From: Aplectana chamaeleonis
Taxonomy: Eukaryota > Nematoda > Chromadorea > Rhabditida > Cosmocercidae
Direction: 5' to 3'
Length of the DNA: 64,000 nt
Assembly (NCBI GenBank): GCA_029168955.1
Contig: JAPDOI010000011.1
Location: 1-64,000 of the forward strand
Part shown: one piece after another, positions 12,601-23,284 of the stretch
Position numbering within the stretch: position 1 is the stretch's first letter
Layout of the letters: each line of letters opens with the position of its first letter
Translations under genes and position numbers: made by a program
Notes under the pieces: generated by a model
Databases searched by the model: none
Told to the model about the DNA's origin: nothing
The model's input: only the letters and a program-made list of their open reading frames with translations

Positions 12601-13250
12601 GCCGAGAGCTGTCCATGGAGCATGATAAGCAGTGTGGCCAGGAATGTTAGGGTGACGTGTGGTAGTAGAAGGAGAAAGTTTGGTTTCCTGAACCATTATG
12701 ACATCAGGATGATTGAGTACGAGCAAAAGAGAGTTCAGACAACTTGGCACGAAGGCCATTGAGGTTAATATGCTGCAATAGAGAGGGCCCGGTTGGTAAA
12801 TGAGGAGTCAGAGTTACTGGGAGCGGAGCGCAGAACACAACGGAAAGAAGAGTCGTGATGCTTTACAGAACTGAGGTCCGAGCAGGAGAGATGCAGCCAC
12901 CTTTGGCATCCGAAGCACTGGACGCTGGTATGTCTCCTGGTAACATCCTTGCCGCATTGGCGCATTGAGCTTCTGAGCGGGTCCTGGATTCCTCTCGACG
13001 CTGACCATTTGTAGTAGAATCCTTGGGAGAGCTGCAGCCAGCCAACCTCTCTCCCATGACAAAAACCCTCCACGCACATGGAGAGATTTGACGTCGGTTT
13101 GCACGGAGGTGGTCTTCTTTCCTCCACACTGCCTGGCACCAGACGTACGACATCTCGGCAGCGGACTACATTATCCACAACAACGCTCAAGTTTTTGTCC
13201 AGAGGGATCGATTTAGGGTCCACAATAGCAATGTAGAGTCGCAACGATAA
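9600..13250 (-). pseudogene. degenerate LINE 1: PHD-like finger, APE endonuclease and reverse transcriptase
   Basis: Domains read on the minus strand in the order expected for a Jockey/CR1-group non-LTR retrotransposon. A Cys/His segment near 12930 (CFGCQRWLHLSCSDL) resembles a PHD-type finger. An apurinic-type endonuclease at 12759-12259 has MVQETKLS, including the metal-binding Glu, and LGGGVSTFVLS. RT motifs follow: EMRNSKAVGRDGISPA near 11430, DLTKAFDTVNLGILS near 11020, and RDDITILC near 10725 where family members have YADD. The C-terminal part has HAEARILPVKEHCQLC-type sequence near 10160 and CGHSPMLMSFLHKI near 9820. Frames switch many times and stops are frequent, so it is a dead copy. 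Its role would have been target-primed reverse transcription of its own RNA. The clade is inferred from motifs only. Confidence 0.85.
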
Positions 13251-13299
13251 ACGGCAATTGGTCTGCGAGCGTCAGCCTTGACGCGGCGACAGAAATGTA

Positions 13300-13422
13300 G
13301 GATGGGATCATACCTGCCGCGACCAGCGACAGCGACTGTGCATATCAGGCATATCGATTTTTGGTCGGTATCGATGGTAAAAAGTGCGTCGCTCGTCGCT
13401 GTAAGTATGATCCAGTGCAGTG
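13300..13422. mobile_element. small MITE with GGATCATAC ends
   Basis: GGGATCATACCTGCCGCGAC at the left is answered by GTCGCTGTAAGTATGATCC at the right, with short arms around a 120-bp unit. The same end motif bounds longer elements at about 18863-18980 and 46368-47051, so this is a small member of a family. It sits between LINE 1 and the start of LINE 2. Confidence 0.6.
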
Positions 13423-13429
13423 GAAGATG

Positions 13430-13697
13430 GCTTAAAAGTTCAGCTTCTGGCAAACGTGTTTAAGAAATCATTCGCCAGGGATACTGACTTGGATGAGAGT
13501 GTTAGTCCTTCTCTTTTTCCTGTTATGCCTGACTCTGTATGGTTTCACCCAGGAATTATCGGAGCTACTAATGAAATGGCCTAATTCGTTTTCCTGACAC
13601 GCCGGATCACATGCCATTATGTTTCGTTAAAAATGTGATTGATATAATAGTTAGACCGCTTGCATACATTTCCAGCCTGAGTTTCATGCGTGGTGAT
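13430..13697 (+). pseudogene. LINE 2, 5' part of preserved region (before the hAT insertion)
   Basis: In shifting plus-strand frames this codes for the linker and first RT segment of a CR1-like LINE: MPDSVWFHPGII near 13535, WPNSF near 13578, TPDHMPLCFVKNVIDIIVRP near 13600 and PLAYISSLSFMR near 13660. The text breaks at 13697, exactly at the hAT insertion, and resumes at 16485. At least one frameshift lies near 13583. The endonuclease part expected further 5' is missing. Confidence 0.75.
13690..13697. repeat. 8-bp target-site duplication of hAT 1, left copy
   Basis: GTGGTGAT, repeated exactly at 16477-16484 on the other side of the element. An 8-bp duplication is the signature of hAT insertion. 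Confidence 0.95.
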
Positions 13698-16476
13698 CAG
13701 GGCTGTGCGTGATTGCGAATTGCGGGTGTTTTTGGCAAATTTTTACGATTTACGAATTACGAAATTTGGGACCAAAATCGTAACGAATCGTAACAAGTAA
13801 TAAAACGATGAAAAACGCGCAGTTAAATGAGCAATGCAGATTTGCGGTCTAAATACAAATATAAATTTAGCACTTCCAGCTACAGCTGCTTACAACACCT
13901 TTAAATTGTTGACACACTCCTAATATTTGATTACTCTTCAAAATTTCAATTTTCGGTGAACCTTACCCGTGCATGCCCGGCCGGTCGAAGTCGGCAGTAG
14001 GTCAGTCATGGAGAACTATAGATGTTGATAACAGGCTTTAGGAATGACCAATCGCTCCCCTTCTCCTCTGACCGGACCCAAACCTGTTATTTGGTTTCCA
14101 GCACCTTGCCCCCAAGCCGAGAGCCAGGTCGAGTAACTCACGCAATTTACTTCCATGGAATGTCTGTATCACATGATGAACACCAGAGACGCAGACAGAT
14201 GGAGCTGCAGTCTCTATCGGATAATATTTTGGTCCGCAGTTGCAGACAACCGCTTTGTTGCAACACGTACTGCAAACAGAATCATGCTGTGGCTGAGGGT
14301 CCTGACATGATTGATATTCGCCCCAGCACCACTATCTTCTAGCTCTCATAAACTTCTAAAACTGATCGTCTGCAACTGCGGACAGCAATTCCATTCTGAT
14401 ATAAATAGACAGTCAATTGAGGATCGGCTCTAAAGGACCTGGCTGGCTCATGGAACAAATAAAGGTTAGAACCCAATCTAAACTTCATTGCAGGGTGCGG
14501 AAGATATCAAGAAACAACCTTCCCCACGCATCCATCTTTAGCGGTTAAAAATATACAAGCAAAAAGTGGAACTTCGTGAATTCAAATCTGCCGGAGAATC
14601 GGGAAATTATTTTTACTAACCTCTAAGCAGTATTCGAAAAAAAGATTTTTACCAGGACTCCCAAATTAACCTTTCCATGTCTATCTCCCAAGAGGCTACT
14701 GAGAGAGAGGGATAATTTCAAAATTTGGTTTGAAACATTTCTAAGAAATTATGGCTGCAGGAGTCTTCTACTTTTTCAAAGAGTTTTCAAATGTTTCAAT
14801 AATGAGGAGCAAATTCTGAACGCAAAAAAAGAAAATGGAGGACCTAATTTTTGAAAGCACAGATTTTGGGGAGCCCTCACCATTTTGCATTTCAAAATCC
14901 TAATCAACCTTCACCACTCAGACCGCCACTTTATTTTCTGCGGTGCTGAGCCTGGAAAACTGCATCCCAAGGTTCTCTCGGGAAGAAATCTGCTGCTCCT
15001 ATCTGGCTTTCTCGTCTGCCTTGATGTGTTCTGTACCCATCGTCGCGTTTTCACTGAAAACACACATATTCGAGCTGCTACGACCTTTTTTGAAATAACA
15101 TCCTCCGTGCTCTGGCATTGCACCACCTGGGGTAACTCAAAGGAAGTTTACGCACAACGTGTAGAACCATGGGGAGCGTCCTGGAACAAGCTTCAGCGTG
15201 TACCAGAACTCTGCACTACGTGTCATCACTGGCTGTTGGGTCAATGTCCATATCCCATCTCCATCAAGAATGTTTGGTACTTCATGTCCAGAATAATGCT
15301 GCCAGCTGCAAGTCTCAACAGTTCCACATTGGCATTATTAAGAACGCCGCACTTGTCCCGACTACCCACACGCTTCTGTCATCTGATCCACATCACCGTA
15401 ATATTTGCACACCACTCCCGCTGCTGCTATTTCTAAAGTGTATCGTCAAAGATGGAGCCACCTCTGAGCTCACACGAAAGAGGCTACAACAAATCGAGCA
15501 CACTAGATTTGTGTCTGAGTAACTGACCTGCGCCCCTTCCAACCCGATCCTTGGTGCCATGCCTCCTACCGGTTGATAAGCAGTGAGGAAGAATCTGCTG
15601 CCAGGCGCTCCCGCGTCACTCTGGCAGGTCTACGTTGCGGTCATTCTTCATACCTCAAAGCATACAGTACACAGGATTGACGAGTCGGTCCCAAGATAAA
15701 TGTCCTGACTGTCAGAATACTGGACATGATTCATTGCATTTTATTTTTCATGCTCCGCCAGACCTACTTCTCTGTCTCTGCTTTGTGATATGTGGAGACA
15801 AGCCGTGTACATCACTTAACTGCCTTACTATGCCTATGAGGAAGAAACTGCCTGTGGCCGATAAGAAGAAGAAGACCGCCGTCTCCACCCCAACAAACTC
15901 ACGCTTATGTGGAGGAACAGCTTGAGAAATTTAGAGCGTACTCGTTTTCTTAACGTGATGAAGTGGTTTGGTAAATGTATATCCCCTTTTGGGATGGCCA
16001 CCTTATCAAAGCATCCTTCCACAAAGGTTAAAGGCTTGAAAACTATCCAACGGTAAATTCTTTCTCATCACACTATTGCCTCTCCTTGGCATCAACTAAA
16101 CTGTGTTTGGTAGAGCGATGATTCCCTATGCTTTCAAATATTCAAAAGTTGGGCGAAGAACCTGGCTTTTTCAGGGTGTGGTACTTAATAAAACTTAGAG
16201 TTTCCATTTTCCTATTAAGAGTCGTTCCTGTCCTACGTATGTGTACTGAATATTTATTCAAGTGCTGCTCTAAAAATGTCACTTTGAAACCCAACCTCCT
16301 GCCTACTTCGATATGAAACGCCCCATCACTGAAATGTGACGGTGTTTCCACATCGAATGAGGTTTGGGTCATGTGTGTGGCTTAGCCACTCATTATCAGT
16401 TACGATTATACGAATCACGAGGAATTTCAAAAGTACGATTTACGAAATTACAAAAATGCAGTTACGCACAGCCCTG
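13698..16476. mobile_element. hAT 1: non-autonomous hAT transposon, 2779 bp
   Basis: The element begins CAGGGCTGTGCGTGATTGCG and ends with the inverted form (TTACGCACAGCCCTG), with perfect 8-bp duplications GTGGTGAT outside both ends. CAGGG ends plus 8-bp duplications identify the hAT superfamily. Both ends carry subterminal TACGATTTACGAA-type repeats, which in hAT elements can bind transposase. No hAT transposase was recognised inside; the cargo includes the 3' part of another LINE (14885-15790). It interrupts LINE 2 precisely and shares end sequence with hAT 2 at 35853-37557, suggesting one transposase once mobilised both. Confidence 0.93.
14885..15790 (+). pseudogene. LINE 3: 3' end fragment inside hAT 1
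   Basis: Plus-strand frames contain ASWNKLQRVPEL near 15180, which resembles the LQRVQN..LR segment after the RT of Jockey-like LINEs. Near 15625 LRCGHSSYLKAYS is followed near 15700 by CPDCQNTGHDSLHFIF, the CCHC-type knuckle (Cys-x2-Cys then His) found at the C-terminus of such elements. RT catalytic motifs are absent, several frameshifts occur, and the preceding 14000-14880 is not recognised. It is either a separate insertion into hAT 1 or cargo captured by it. Confidence 0.65.
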
Positions 16477-16484
16477 GTGGTGAT
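16477..16484. repeat. 8-bp target-site duplication of hAT 1, right copy
   Basis: GTGGTGAT, identical to 13690-13697. Removing the hAT and one copy restores continuity of the LINE 2 sequence. Confidence 0.95.
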
Positions 16485-18750
16485 GTTCCGAGCAGATGGT
16501 GTACATCTTTTTTGTTACTCCCATACCGAAGAAGAAGCCATTTTCTGATCCCAGCAATTACCGGCCCTATCAGTATCACATCTATTTTTGCAAAACTTTT
16601 TTGAAAAAGTATTGAAGAAAAGAATTATGACTCATCTGGAGGAGCACTCCATCATCTCCTCAGAGAAAACCGCCGCATTCAATGCGTGTCGAATATGCAT
16701 TCAACTCGAGTGACCAGACCCGCATCAGAAGAGGCTTCATCGCAGGGGCACGTGCATCCAAACAAGCAATACGTGCTGCAAGAATTTAATGGCAGGAGCA
16801 TGTGCCGCGAGATTCAATCGCCAGAGAGTACGTGCTGCAAAGTAGTCCAGCGCTATCGTAGCAGTACACAGACGCGACGCGGCCCTGGCACACCGTTGTG
16901 CGGACGCTGCCAGCTCGCCGAGCACCATCTGGGGGTACCGTCAGCGATGGAACGAGGCTTCCAGCGGCCGGGCGGAGTAAGGTACCGCAGGCAGGTAGCG
17001 ATTAAACCACGGCGAAGAGCTGCCGACCTCTCAGTTCCGTCTCAGGAGTGCATCGTATACTTTCCTTTTGGATAATCCTTTTGTCGCATCGAATTGAATG
17101 TGTATCATGCACGCATTGGACGGCTTATTTGTTGGACGCATGTGCTGCTAATTTGATTAGCAATAGGAGCACGGCATGCTCCTCTAGCAGCACGTTTCTG
17201 ACTGTGCTCAGAAACCACCTGCTGCCCCTTCGAGTTGAATCGCATATTCGACACACATTAGGTAAAGCGATTGCCTGAGTCCAGACACCAACATGGTTTC
17301 CAAAATGAGTAAATCCACAATTTCGGCGATGCTGCAATCGCGAAGAACCGGACTCGTGCGCTGGACAATGATGCTGGTGCTGGATGTTGTATTTACCTCG
17401 ATTTTCCAGGGCGTTTGACAGAGTTTCTCATCTCCAAAATTAGTAAACAAACTAGAAATAGTGGGTATCCATCCGCGTATAGTGAAACTTGGATTCGTGC
17501 TTACCTATCTCACGGGCAGAACTCCCGAAGTCCGACTTAACAGTACGTTCTCCTCTCTCTTTGCAGTCCTTAGTGGGTGTTCCCCAGGGTGGAGTGCTTT
17601 CACCGAATTCTCTTTAATATTTATACGTATGAGCTTCCCTCGATTATATCCTTGAACAACGTTGGCTGTTCGGCATTCGCTGACGACTTTAAATTGTATA
17701 ATCCTAATTCCGGACCAGGGAAGATTCAGGTGTTTAAGAAGTCACTTAATGATGTAGCCAAATGATCGTCTGAATGGAAATTGCCGCTTTCCAGCAGAAA
17801 AACTAAGGTGATAAAGCTTGGTAAGAGGCGAGTTAATGGCTCCTATGCTATCGAGCAGGTTTGCGGTTGAGCAGAGGTCAGCGAGATTAAGGACCTTGGT
17901 TTTCTTATCACAGGATGAGTCTTAGTTTCGATGATCCACTGCCTCCAGAGTCTAAATCCGTCCATGACCAACAGGATGATGCACAGCGCGTTTCGAGCAC
18001 TTTCAACCTACTAACGCAAAATGTCCTGACTGAGGTGTATAAAACGTACGTAATACGTCCACTCTCATGGAGTAAGGCACGGGTGGTATTCAATCCATAC
18101 AGAAAGGGGGATCCATCGATGCGCTGGAGAAAGTCCAGAATACTTTTCACACGTGAGAGTTTACTTTCCAGGACATCGTGGTTTCAGACTAATCGCAACG
18201 TGTGTCATGTCACCAGAAATGCCAAGTTGGGCCTAACCGCACCTCTAGAGCACAGGAGAAGAAGGTTTGATAGGATAATGATCACTATAAAAATCATTAA
18301 AGCTGGGAATATGGCTTGGTATCAAAAGGCTTCAGCCGGCTGTTCAACCTGAGATCCGTCAACCACCAGGGGAGCGCTTCGGAAGTGAAATTAGACTCGT
18401 TGGGGCCAGGCGGGATGTAAGACAGCACTTTTTCTGTCAATAGGGCAGGTCTGAGATTCAGCACAAATTACTTCCAGTGGTCAGGCTTGGTAGTTGGAAG
18501 TTCATTGAATTCAAAAAAGGCAGCTTGAGAGTTATCTGTTCTCCCAGGAGCGATGTTTTGTAGATCTCATCCCTTCCATGGTGCCAGTGTTGCCTCGTGA
18601 GTCCCAGTTTATCGATTTGCTCTATTATTGTCCTCTATCTTTAATCTTTTTCAGTTACTTAGTTCTAGGTGTTTCGTTTTGTTGTTTGTCTATCACACGG
18701 TTCTACCGTGTCACTTAAATCAAATCAAATCCCTGCCTTACAGGGCGGTT
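16485..18750 (+). pseudogene. LINE 2, RT and 3' part (CR1-like), interrupted
   Basis: Directly after hAT 1, the frames give PSNYRPIS near 16550 and LFEKVLKKRIMTHLE near 16600, classic first RT motifs. After an insertion (16675-17265) the RT resumes: SPKLVNKLEIVGIHPRIVK near 17440, YLTGRT near 17505, LSGCSPGW-type PQG region near 17570, and the catalytic FADDFKLY near 17680 (Y replaced by F). The C-terminal part has NAKLGLT then LEHRRRRFD near 18220-18270 and LFNLRS near 18335. Multiple stops and frameshifts make it a pseudogene. It would have worked by target-primed reverse transcription. The clade assignment (CR1/L2 group) is from motif wording only. Confidence 0.85.
16675..17265. mobile_element. 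0.6-kb insertion in the LINE 2 reverse transcriptase
   Basis: GTGTCGAATATGCATTCAAC near 16686 is answered by an inverted near-copy near 17235-17262 (GTTGAATCGCATATTCGACAC with one extra base). These ends enclose about 580 bp without similarity to LINEs. The interior is rich in CACGTG and GCACGTG words, shares the 3010 repeat, and matches the 5890-6500 element. No coding region is recognised. It separates two RT blocks that belong together, so it is a later insertion. Confidence 0.7.
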
Positions 18751-20240
18751 TGCCGCCCACCCTGCCTGTAGGCAACGCTTTGTGGCACTCCCCCATCGTT
18801 CCTGCATACCAGCGGCGCGCCCAGTTTGCCTCGCTGCGACGCCACTCTGAGAAGCGCTTTGGGGCCGGGATTATACTTTCCCAGCGAGCAGGCGACGCGG
18901 CTCAATGTTTACCTTCAGCATTGTCCAAAAATGGATATGCACCGTTGCTCTCGCTGGTCGACGCGAAGTATGATCCCCCAGGGTCAAGCAGGACGTTGCG
19001 TAATTTTTTGAAATCGGAGCGACCCCTATCATCGAAATTCGTTTTTACAGCTTTCGAGCCAAGGCTTTTGATATAACTATGAAATAGGTGTCTACGGTTT
19101 TTTGGATATTGGAGTCGTTCAGGAAAGACCCAAATATATTTGATTACTAAAACTGTCCAGACGCCGAAAATTCGTTCAGTAGACGGGCTCAAGCGCCTTA
19201 AGTCTGAGCGAAGCTATGATCCCTCCCTTTGGTGAGCAAAAATGTCGAGAATTTTCGGGATATCTTCACCAACGTTCAATTTTTGGGTCAAAATTTTTGC
19301 CATCCCCCCTAATCTTAGTTTTTGGGTCAGAAGTTTTGCGATCCTCCGTTGCGTAATTTCGAAACCCCGTTTGACCCTGATGGTGGCATGTCATGTAAGA
19401 GCTTCAATATGAACTTGAACAGCGGAAGAGAGTCAAAGAGAATATGAGATTGTGAAGTGAGTTCATGAAACTTATCCTCAACCCCCAGGTCTATCGTGGA
19501 TGAGTGGAACCGCTTTATGCCCACCATTAATATAGACGCCTTCTAACTCTTCCGATCGAGTTAGGGTTGCCAAGGTGAAGGAATTCTGAGGAGAGGGGTG
19601 CTACGGAAAACCATTTATGGGTGTTTAAAGTCTTTGTTGAAGGTGGGGTACGGGGTATTGGAAGCAGAAGTGGTCTTTAGGATCCGATTCGTCTGGCGAT
19701 TGCACACTTTTTGGACTTCGGTGATCAGATAAGAGAATAGCTTAAGCACGCTGTTATAGGGTTATTCAGGTTCAGACCGCGAATATGAGTTTCATTCTCA
19801 ATAGTTTCGCGAAGAAGATCCCCTATCGCAGCGATGTGGCCCATTGCACTTAGCTACGCCCGTTTTCCGTGCCGCCGCGCATTTTGAAACCAACCCATGA
19901 GCTCTGCTCCACTTCAAAATCAGGAGAGTAGCTGCGGCGCGGATGAATGGGCGTGAAGCCAGAGTGCGATGCCCAAGATGCCCCTCGCTGCCATAGCACC
20001 CGCTCTTCGATTTTCGAAGGAGAACAATGGGTTATGGTTACTGCAAAGTAGCTGTTGAGAAGAGGTATTGTGTGATCATGCCTCAACAAACCACCTTTCA
20101 AAGTTCCAGAATTGAGTATAAAATGTGGACTTTTTACGGTATGATGGACATAACATACCGTAATTTTCCGTATTGAATTCAGAAGCCGTCAAACATTCAC
20201 AATATTCGTGTTTAGCATCACAAATTACCCATCTTCTTCT
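18750..20240. repeat. degenerate repeats (GGATCATAC family and others), no gene
   Basis: A copy of the GGGATTATAC/GTATGATCCC element spans about 18863-18980. Around 18975-19060, 19240-19370 and again at 24100-24480 and 25190-25290 there are related segments with TTGACC, CGACCCC and CAAAATTTT wording, evidently another dispersed repeat. Nothing at 19370-20240 can be supported as a gene. Confidence 0.45.
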
Positions 20241-20344
20241 CCTACCTAGAACAGAGCTTGTGCTGCAAAACAGCTACCCTCTGGCATCCTGAAAAGTAAT
20301 AAAGAGTTCTTCGCTCTGGCACGGTAAATGTAATTGCCTGCAAT

Positions 20345-21102
20345 CTACACCATGATCTTCCGAAAAACTGAAAACCACACCTTTGGACCAGAAAGCTGCA
20401 AAAAGAGAAAAAAGAAAGGTGTGAATGTTTGGTGAAGCTTAAAAGTTTGAATTTGGAATCCGTTTTTAATGATGTGAGTGCCTTAAGTAATAAAAACAGG
20501 GGATAGTTGGAGATCTGAAAATGAGTATGAGGAAGTCGGCTGGCTTGAACACTGCGACTTTTTACAAGATAATGGGTAATTGTTTTTGAGATAGCCCACT
20601 GACTCCGCAACAGAAGGATGAAGGGAAAAGGCGGGAGATTCTCGCAAATTGGGACCAGAACCGCAGTTGTGTTGCTTATTATTTGGAAATCTGGTCCTAA
20701 ACACCGAAAAAGGCTCCCTGGATGTTTCGATTTTTCGCTTTCAAGAAACTTTTTGTAGGTTATCGGATTGCAAAACAAACGCAAAAAATCGTTTACCTGG
20801 TCCTCCGCTAGGCGAGCATCGAGGGTGAAGCTTGAAGGGAGTTTCATATAGTTTCATTTCTTCGAAGAATCCATCGCTTATCATGTGGTACTTTTCTAGG
20901 AAAATCGGTGACGGGTGTTCTGGATTCATTGAGGTCTGTGGCGAAGGGTGGGGAGGGGGTTAGAAGGCAGAGAAGAGGTCCGCAGAAAGGGCAGAAGAGA
21001 GAGCTCACTCTGAACAGACCTTCCAAATTCTTTTTGTTGGCGAAAATGCGTCCGTGCTCGAGTACGCGAATTGCATGGAGTTTGGGACCAGTTACCAAGG
21101 CT
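20345..21102 (-). CDS. possible four-exon host gene, function unknown
   Basis: Exons at 21102-21009, 20935-20797, 20696-20566 and 20395-20345 (minus strand) join in a consistent phase with GT-AG introns of 73, 100 and 170 nt. Exon 1 reads LVTGPKLHAIRVLEHGRIFA and on to NLEGLFR. Exon 2 contains NPEHPSPIFLEKYHMISDGF and FEEMKLYETPFKLHPRC. Exon 3 has PDFQIISNTTAVLVPICENL. Exon 4 ends in a TAG. Exons 1 and 2 look like real protein; exons 3 and 4 are less sure, because another frame of exon 3 is also open. The 5' end is not found; exon 1 follows an AG at a plausible acceptor. No domain is recognised. It might also be a pseudogene or repeat-derived. Confidence 0.4.
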
Positions 21103-21211
21103 CTGTCGTTCAAGCCCCTCTCGCGCCTCGGCGACGTTAACTAGGCTCGTAATGCATGAACGGCTTACTCTTGGAGGAGTAAAGTATAAAGGTTACTCAG
21201 AGTCTCTAGTC

Positions 21212-21279
21212 TCCTGTGCTTTATGCGTCTGTCCTCGCTTCTTCGGGGAGGAAGCGGGACAGACGCATAAAGCACAGGA
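21212..21279. ncRNA. 68-nt near-perfect hairpin
   Basis: Arms 21212-21234 and 21257-21279 (CCTGTGCTTTATGCGTCTGT and its complement) are perfectly complementary over 23 bp. After one bulged T, six more pairs (CGCTTC with GAAGCG) close a 9-nt loop TTCGGGGAG. The size and shape resemble a miRNA precursor or a small palindromic transposon. It lies just upstream of the possible minus-strand gene. No family was recognised. Confidence 0.55.
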
Positions 21280-21354
21280 AAATACAGAAGATTTATTTCG
21301 AGTAATATTTACCCTTACCTCGCGGGGTAAAGGCACGTCGGCAGAGTGGAAAAT

Positions 21355-22420
21355 CTACGAGCGAAGAGCGAGTTTGCGAGAAATGATGAAGGGTGGGGGA
21401 GCACCATGCGCAGTTTGACCGCGCACGCGACCTTGCACCGCATAGGCTGCGACGGAGGGGGTGCGCAGGAGGGTCTTGCCCGTCGTGCGGTAAATCCGCA
21501 ATTTCGGCGGCGAAGCTCGCTGCGAAATTGCGAGAGCGATTGTGATTTTCAAGCGATTTTTGCGAGTTGCTGCCAAATTTCGCGCTCCATTGCTAATACT
21601 TGAATGCTCCATTATCATCACTCTATTGAAATGTCCACGATTTCGACCCCTTTCTCTCTCCTTTGTTTTCTCATTCCTTCTTTCTGCTATATTTTCAGAG
21701 TGCTAAACTATTATTTTGGGGGTTGGCACTCCAGAGATTAAAAGAAGAAATGGATGATACTGATCTCAGAAATCGATCTAATTTCCATGAATTTTCTTTA
21801 AGAAATTACAGAATAACAACGCTATCAAATATCTAATAACGGAAATAATTTTTTCATTTCCATGGATTAATACTTTTTCATTTCATGGGTAAATCCTGAA
21901 GTGCCCCCAACTATTTGTTTTGTACCTAATTTCAGCTTCAGTTTCTTTTCTGGGGGTGCGTTCCTAGGATTTTATACCAACAATTGTAATTAATGATGGT
22001 ATATGAGGCCTCATGAGAATGGATATGGATAAATTTCAGTCTATCATTTGTTCAAATATCCCGTTAGCAGGCATCATAGTGGAGCTTAATTGTTAATCAG
22101 ATCTCATTTCATTTGTCTTTGGCGTTCGATTTTCACACAAATTTTCCGCCCATGGTAACCTTTCTCTTGAAACACACCCCTGGTATTGTATTAGACTAAT
22201 TTCAGGGGCAGCTGCGGCTCCATCTTTGCGAAATAACGAGACGAAAATAGATGATTGACTTCCGCGCTCCAGTCGATCCAACATTCGCGCTCTAATCCAA
22301 ATCACACTCTGCGGGGGATGCTTGCGACTCCGCCGCAGAATTTTCAAGGCCACGCCCACATTCGCTCGCTCGCTCAGCTCGCAGACTCTCCCACTATGCC
22401 GACGCCTTAAGTCGTTCATG
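21355..22420. other. GC-rich then AT-rich stretch, no supported gene
   Basis: 21340-21600 and 22290-22420 contain GCGACTCCGCCGC-like and CGCTCGCT-rich sequence. A 108-codon minus-strand frame at 22093-22419 has no recognised domain. The AT-rich middle (21600-22090) has no gene that I can support. Confidence 0.4.
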
Positions 22421-22547
22421 CATATGGCCCCGGGTCTCTAGGAGGGATGCGAGGCCTACTTGAGGGTCTTGGATGGAGTTGGCTCAGACCATCCACCCTC
22501 ATTGCGTACTCAAGCACGAAGACTTTAAGAAGCCCATTTTCTTCTAG

Positions 22548-22663
22548 ATTCGCATGGGTTTCATGATGGGTTGCATGATTGGTGGAGCCACTGGAGTGCT
22601 TACTAGGAGGTTTTTCCGCGCTTTACGAATGGGTTTGCGAGGGAAGGAGGCTGTTACATTCAG
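22548..22663 (+). CDS. ROMO1/Mgr2-like mitochondrial protein, single exon
   Basis: Bounded by a TTCTTCTAG acceptor and an AG-GTCAGTG donor, the 116-nt exon codes for RMGFMMGCMIGG followed by ATGVL and, after a short divergent stretch, LRMGLRGKE. This is the glycine-rich membrane-hairpin signature of ROMO1 (reactive oxygen species modulator 1, Mgr2 in yeast), an inner-mitochondrial-membrane protein of about 70-80 residues that shapes TIM23 lateral release. Between the two motifs the copy has RRFFRAL where family members have about seven residues with Gly and Phe; one codon is extra, and another frame reads GGFSAL there. This suggests two compensating indels. No N-terminal exon or conserved C-terminal tail was found nearby, so it may be a pseudogene fragment. 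Confidence 0.5.
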
Positions 22664-23059
22664 GTCAGTGTTGTTGCGCTTTTTTGTAAGTTGTACTGTT
22701 TTTTGGTTTTGATGTCTCTTTTTTCATATGCTCTACAGAGATTTCATAATTGATATTCGCCATACAAAGTACGCAGCCGCATCAACTGGCCATGCCCAGC
22801 ATTCCCGAAAAGGGTTTGGCATTGTGTGATGACTCAGGTTTTTAGATTTAGATTAGTCTTATCGAGTCGAAAGCGACTTCTAGAACTAATTCTCAGAGTG
22901 TGATACAATCGATTGAATCACACCTGAAAATTGGTCTTAACAGGTCGTCTTGAACGATCTAAAAAATCTTTTTTCTCTTATACTCCACCAGAGTCAGGGG
23001 GGTCCCTATTCGGCCACGATAGGCATTTTCTATTCGGGTACCTAGTCGAGTTGAAAGGA

Positions 23060-23260
23060 ACTTTTGCAGCAGCACATGCTGCCCCGAGGAGCACGTGGCC
23101 TGTTCGATAGTACTACGTGGCGCAGTGAGGCAAAACTTTGCCGCACCTATTTCCCCACGCTAGAGCACGTGGCCTGTTCAATAGGAGCACGTGGCCCAAA
23201 CATGCAAAACCTTCTCCGAAACCCTGTTTCCACGCAGCAGCACGTGGCCTGTTCTATATG
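23060..23260. repeat. tandem GCACGTGGCCTGTTC repeats
   Basis: AGCACGTGGCCTGTTC occurs three times at about 70-80-bp spacing (near 23092, 23164 and 23240), with extra CACGTGGC words between. CACGTG is the E-box core bound by bHLH factors. Similar CACGTG-rich sequence occurs at 6365-6395, 16745-16850 and 23690-23730, so the repeats are more likely part of transposable elements than promoters. Confidence 0.6.
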
Positions 23261-23284
23261 AGCACTTGGCGCTGGGGGCGGGCT

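Noticed and set aside
20242..20847. A 201-codon minus-strand frame
   Set aside because: It reads through two good candidate introns, and its text between 20700-20790 and 20400-20560 is not protein-like. Only parts of it are used in the spliced model.
22666..22830. Second exon for the ROMO1-like gene after the CTCTACAG acceptor
   Set aside because: The translated text does not match the conserved ROMO1 C-terminus, and I found no better exon before 23 kb.
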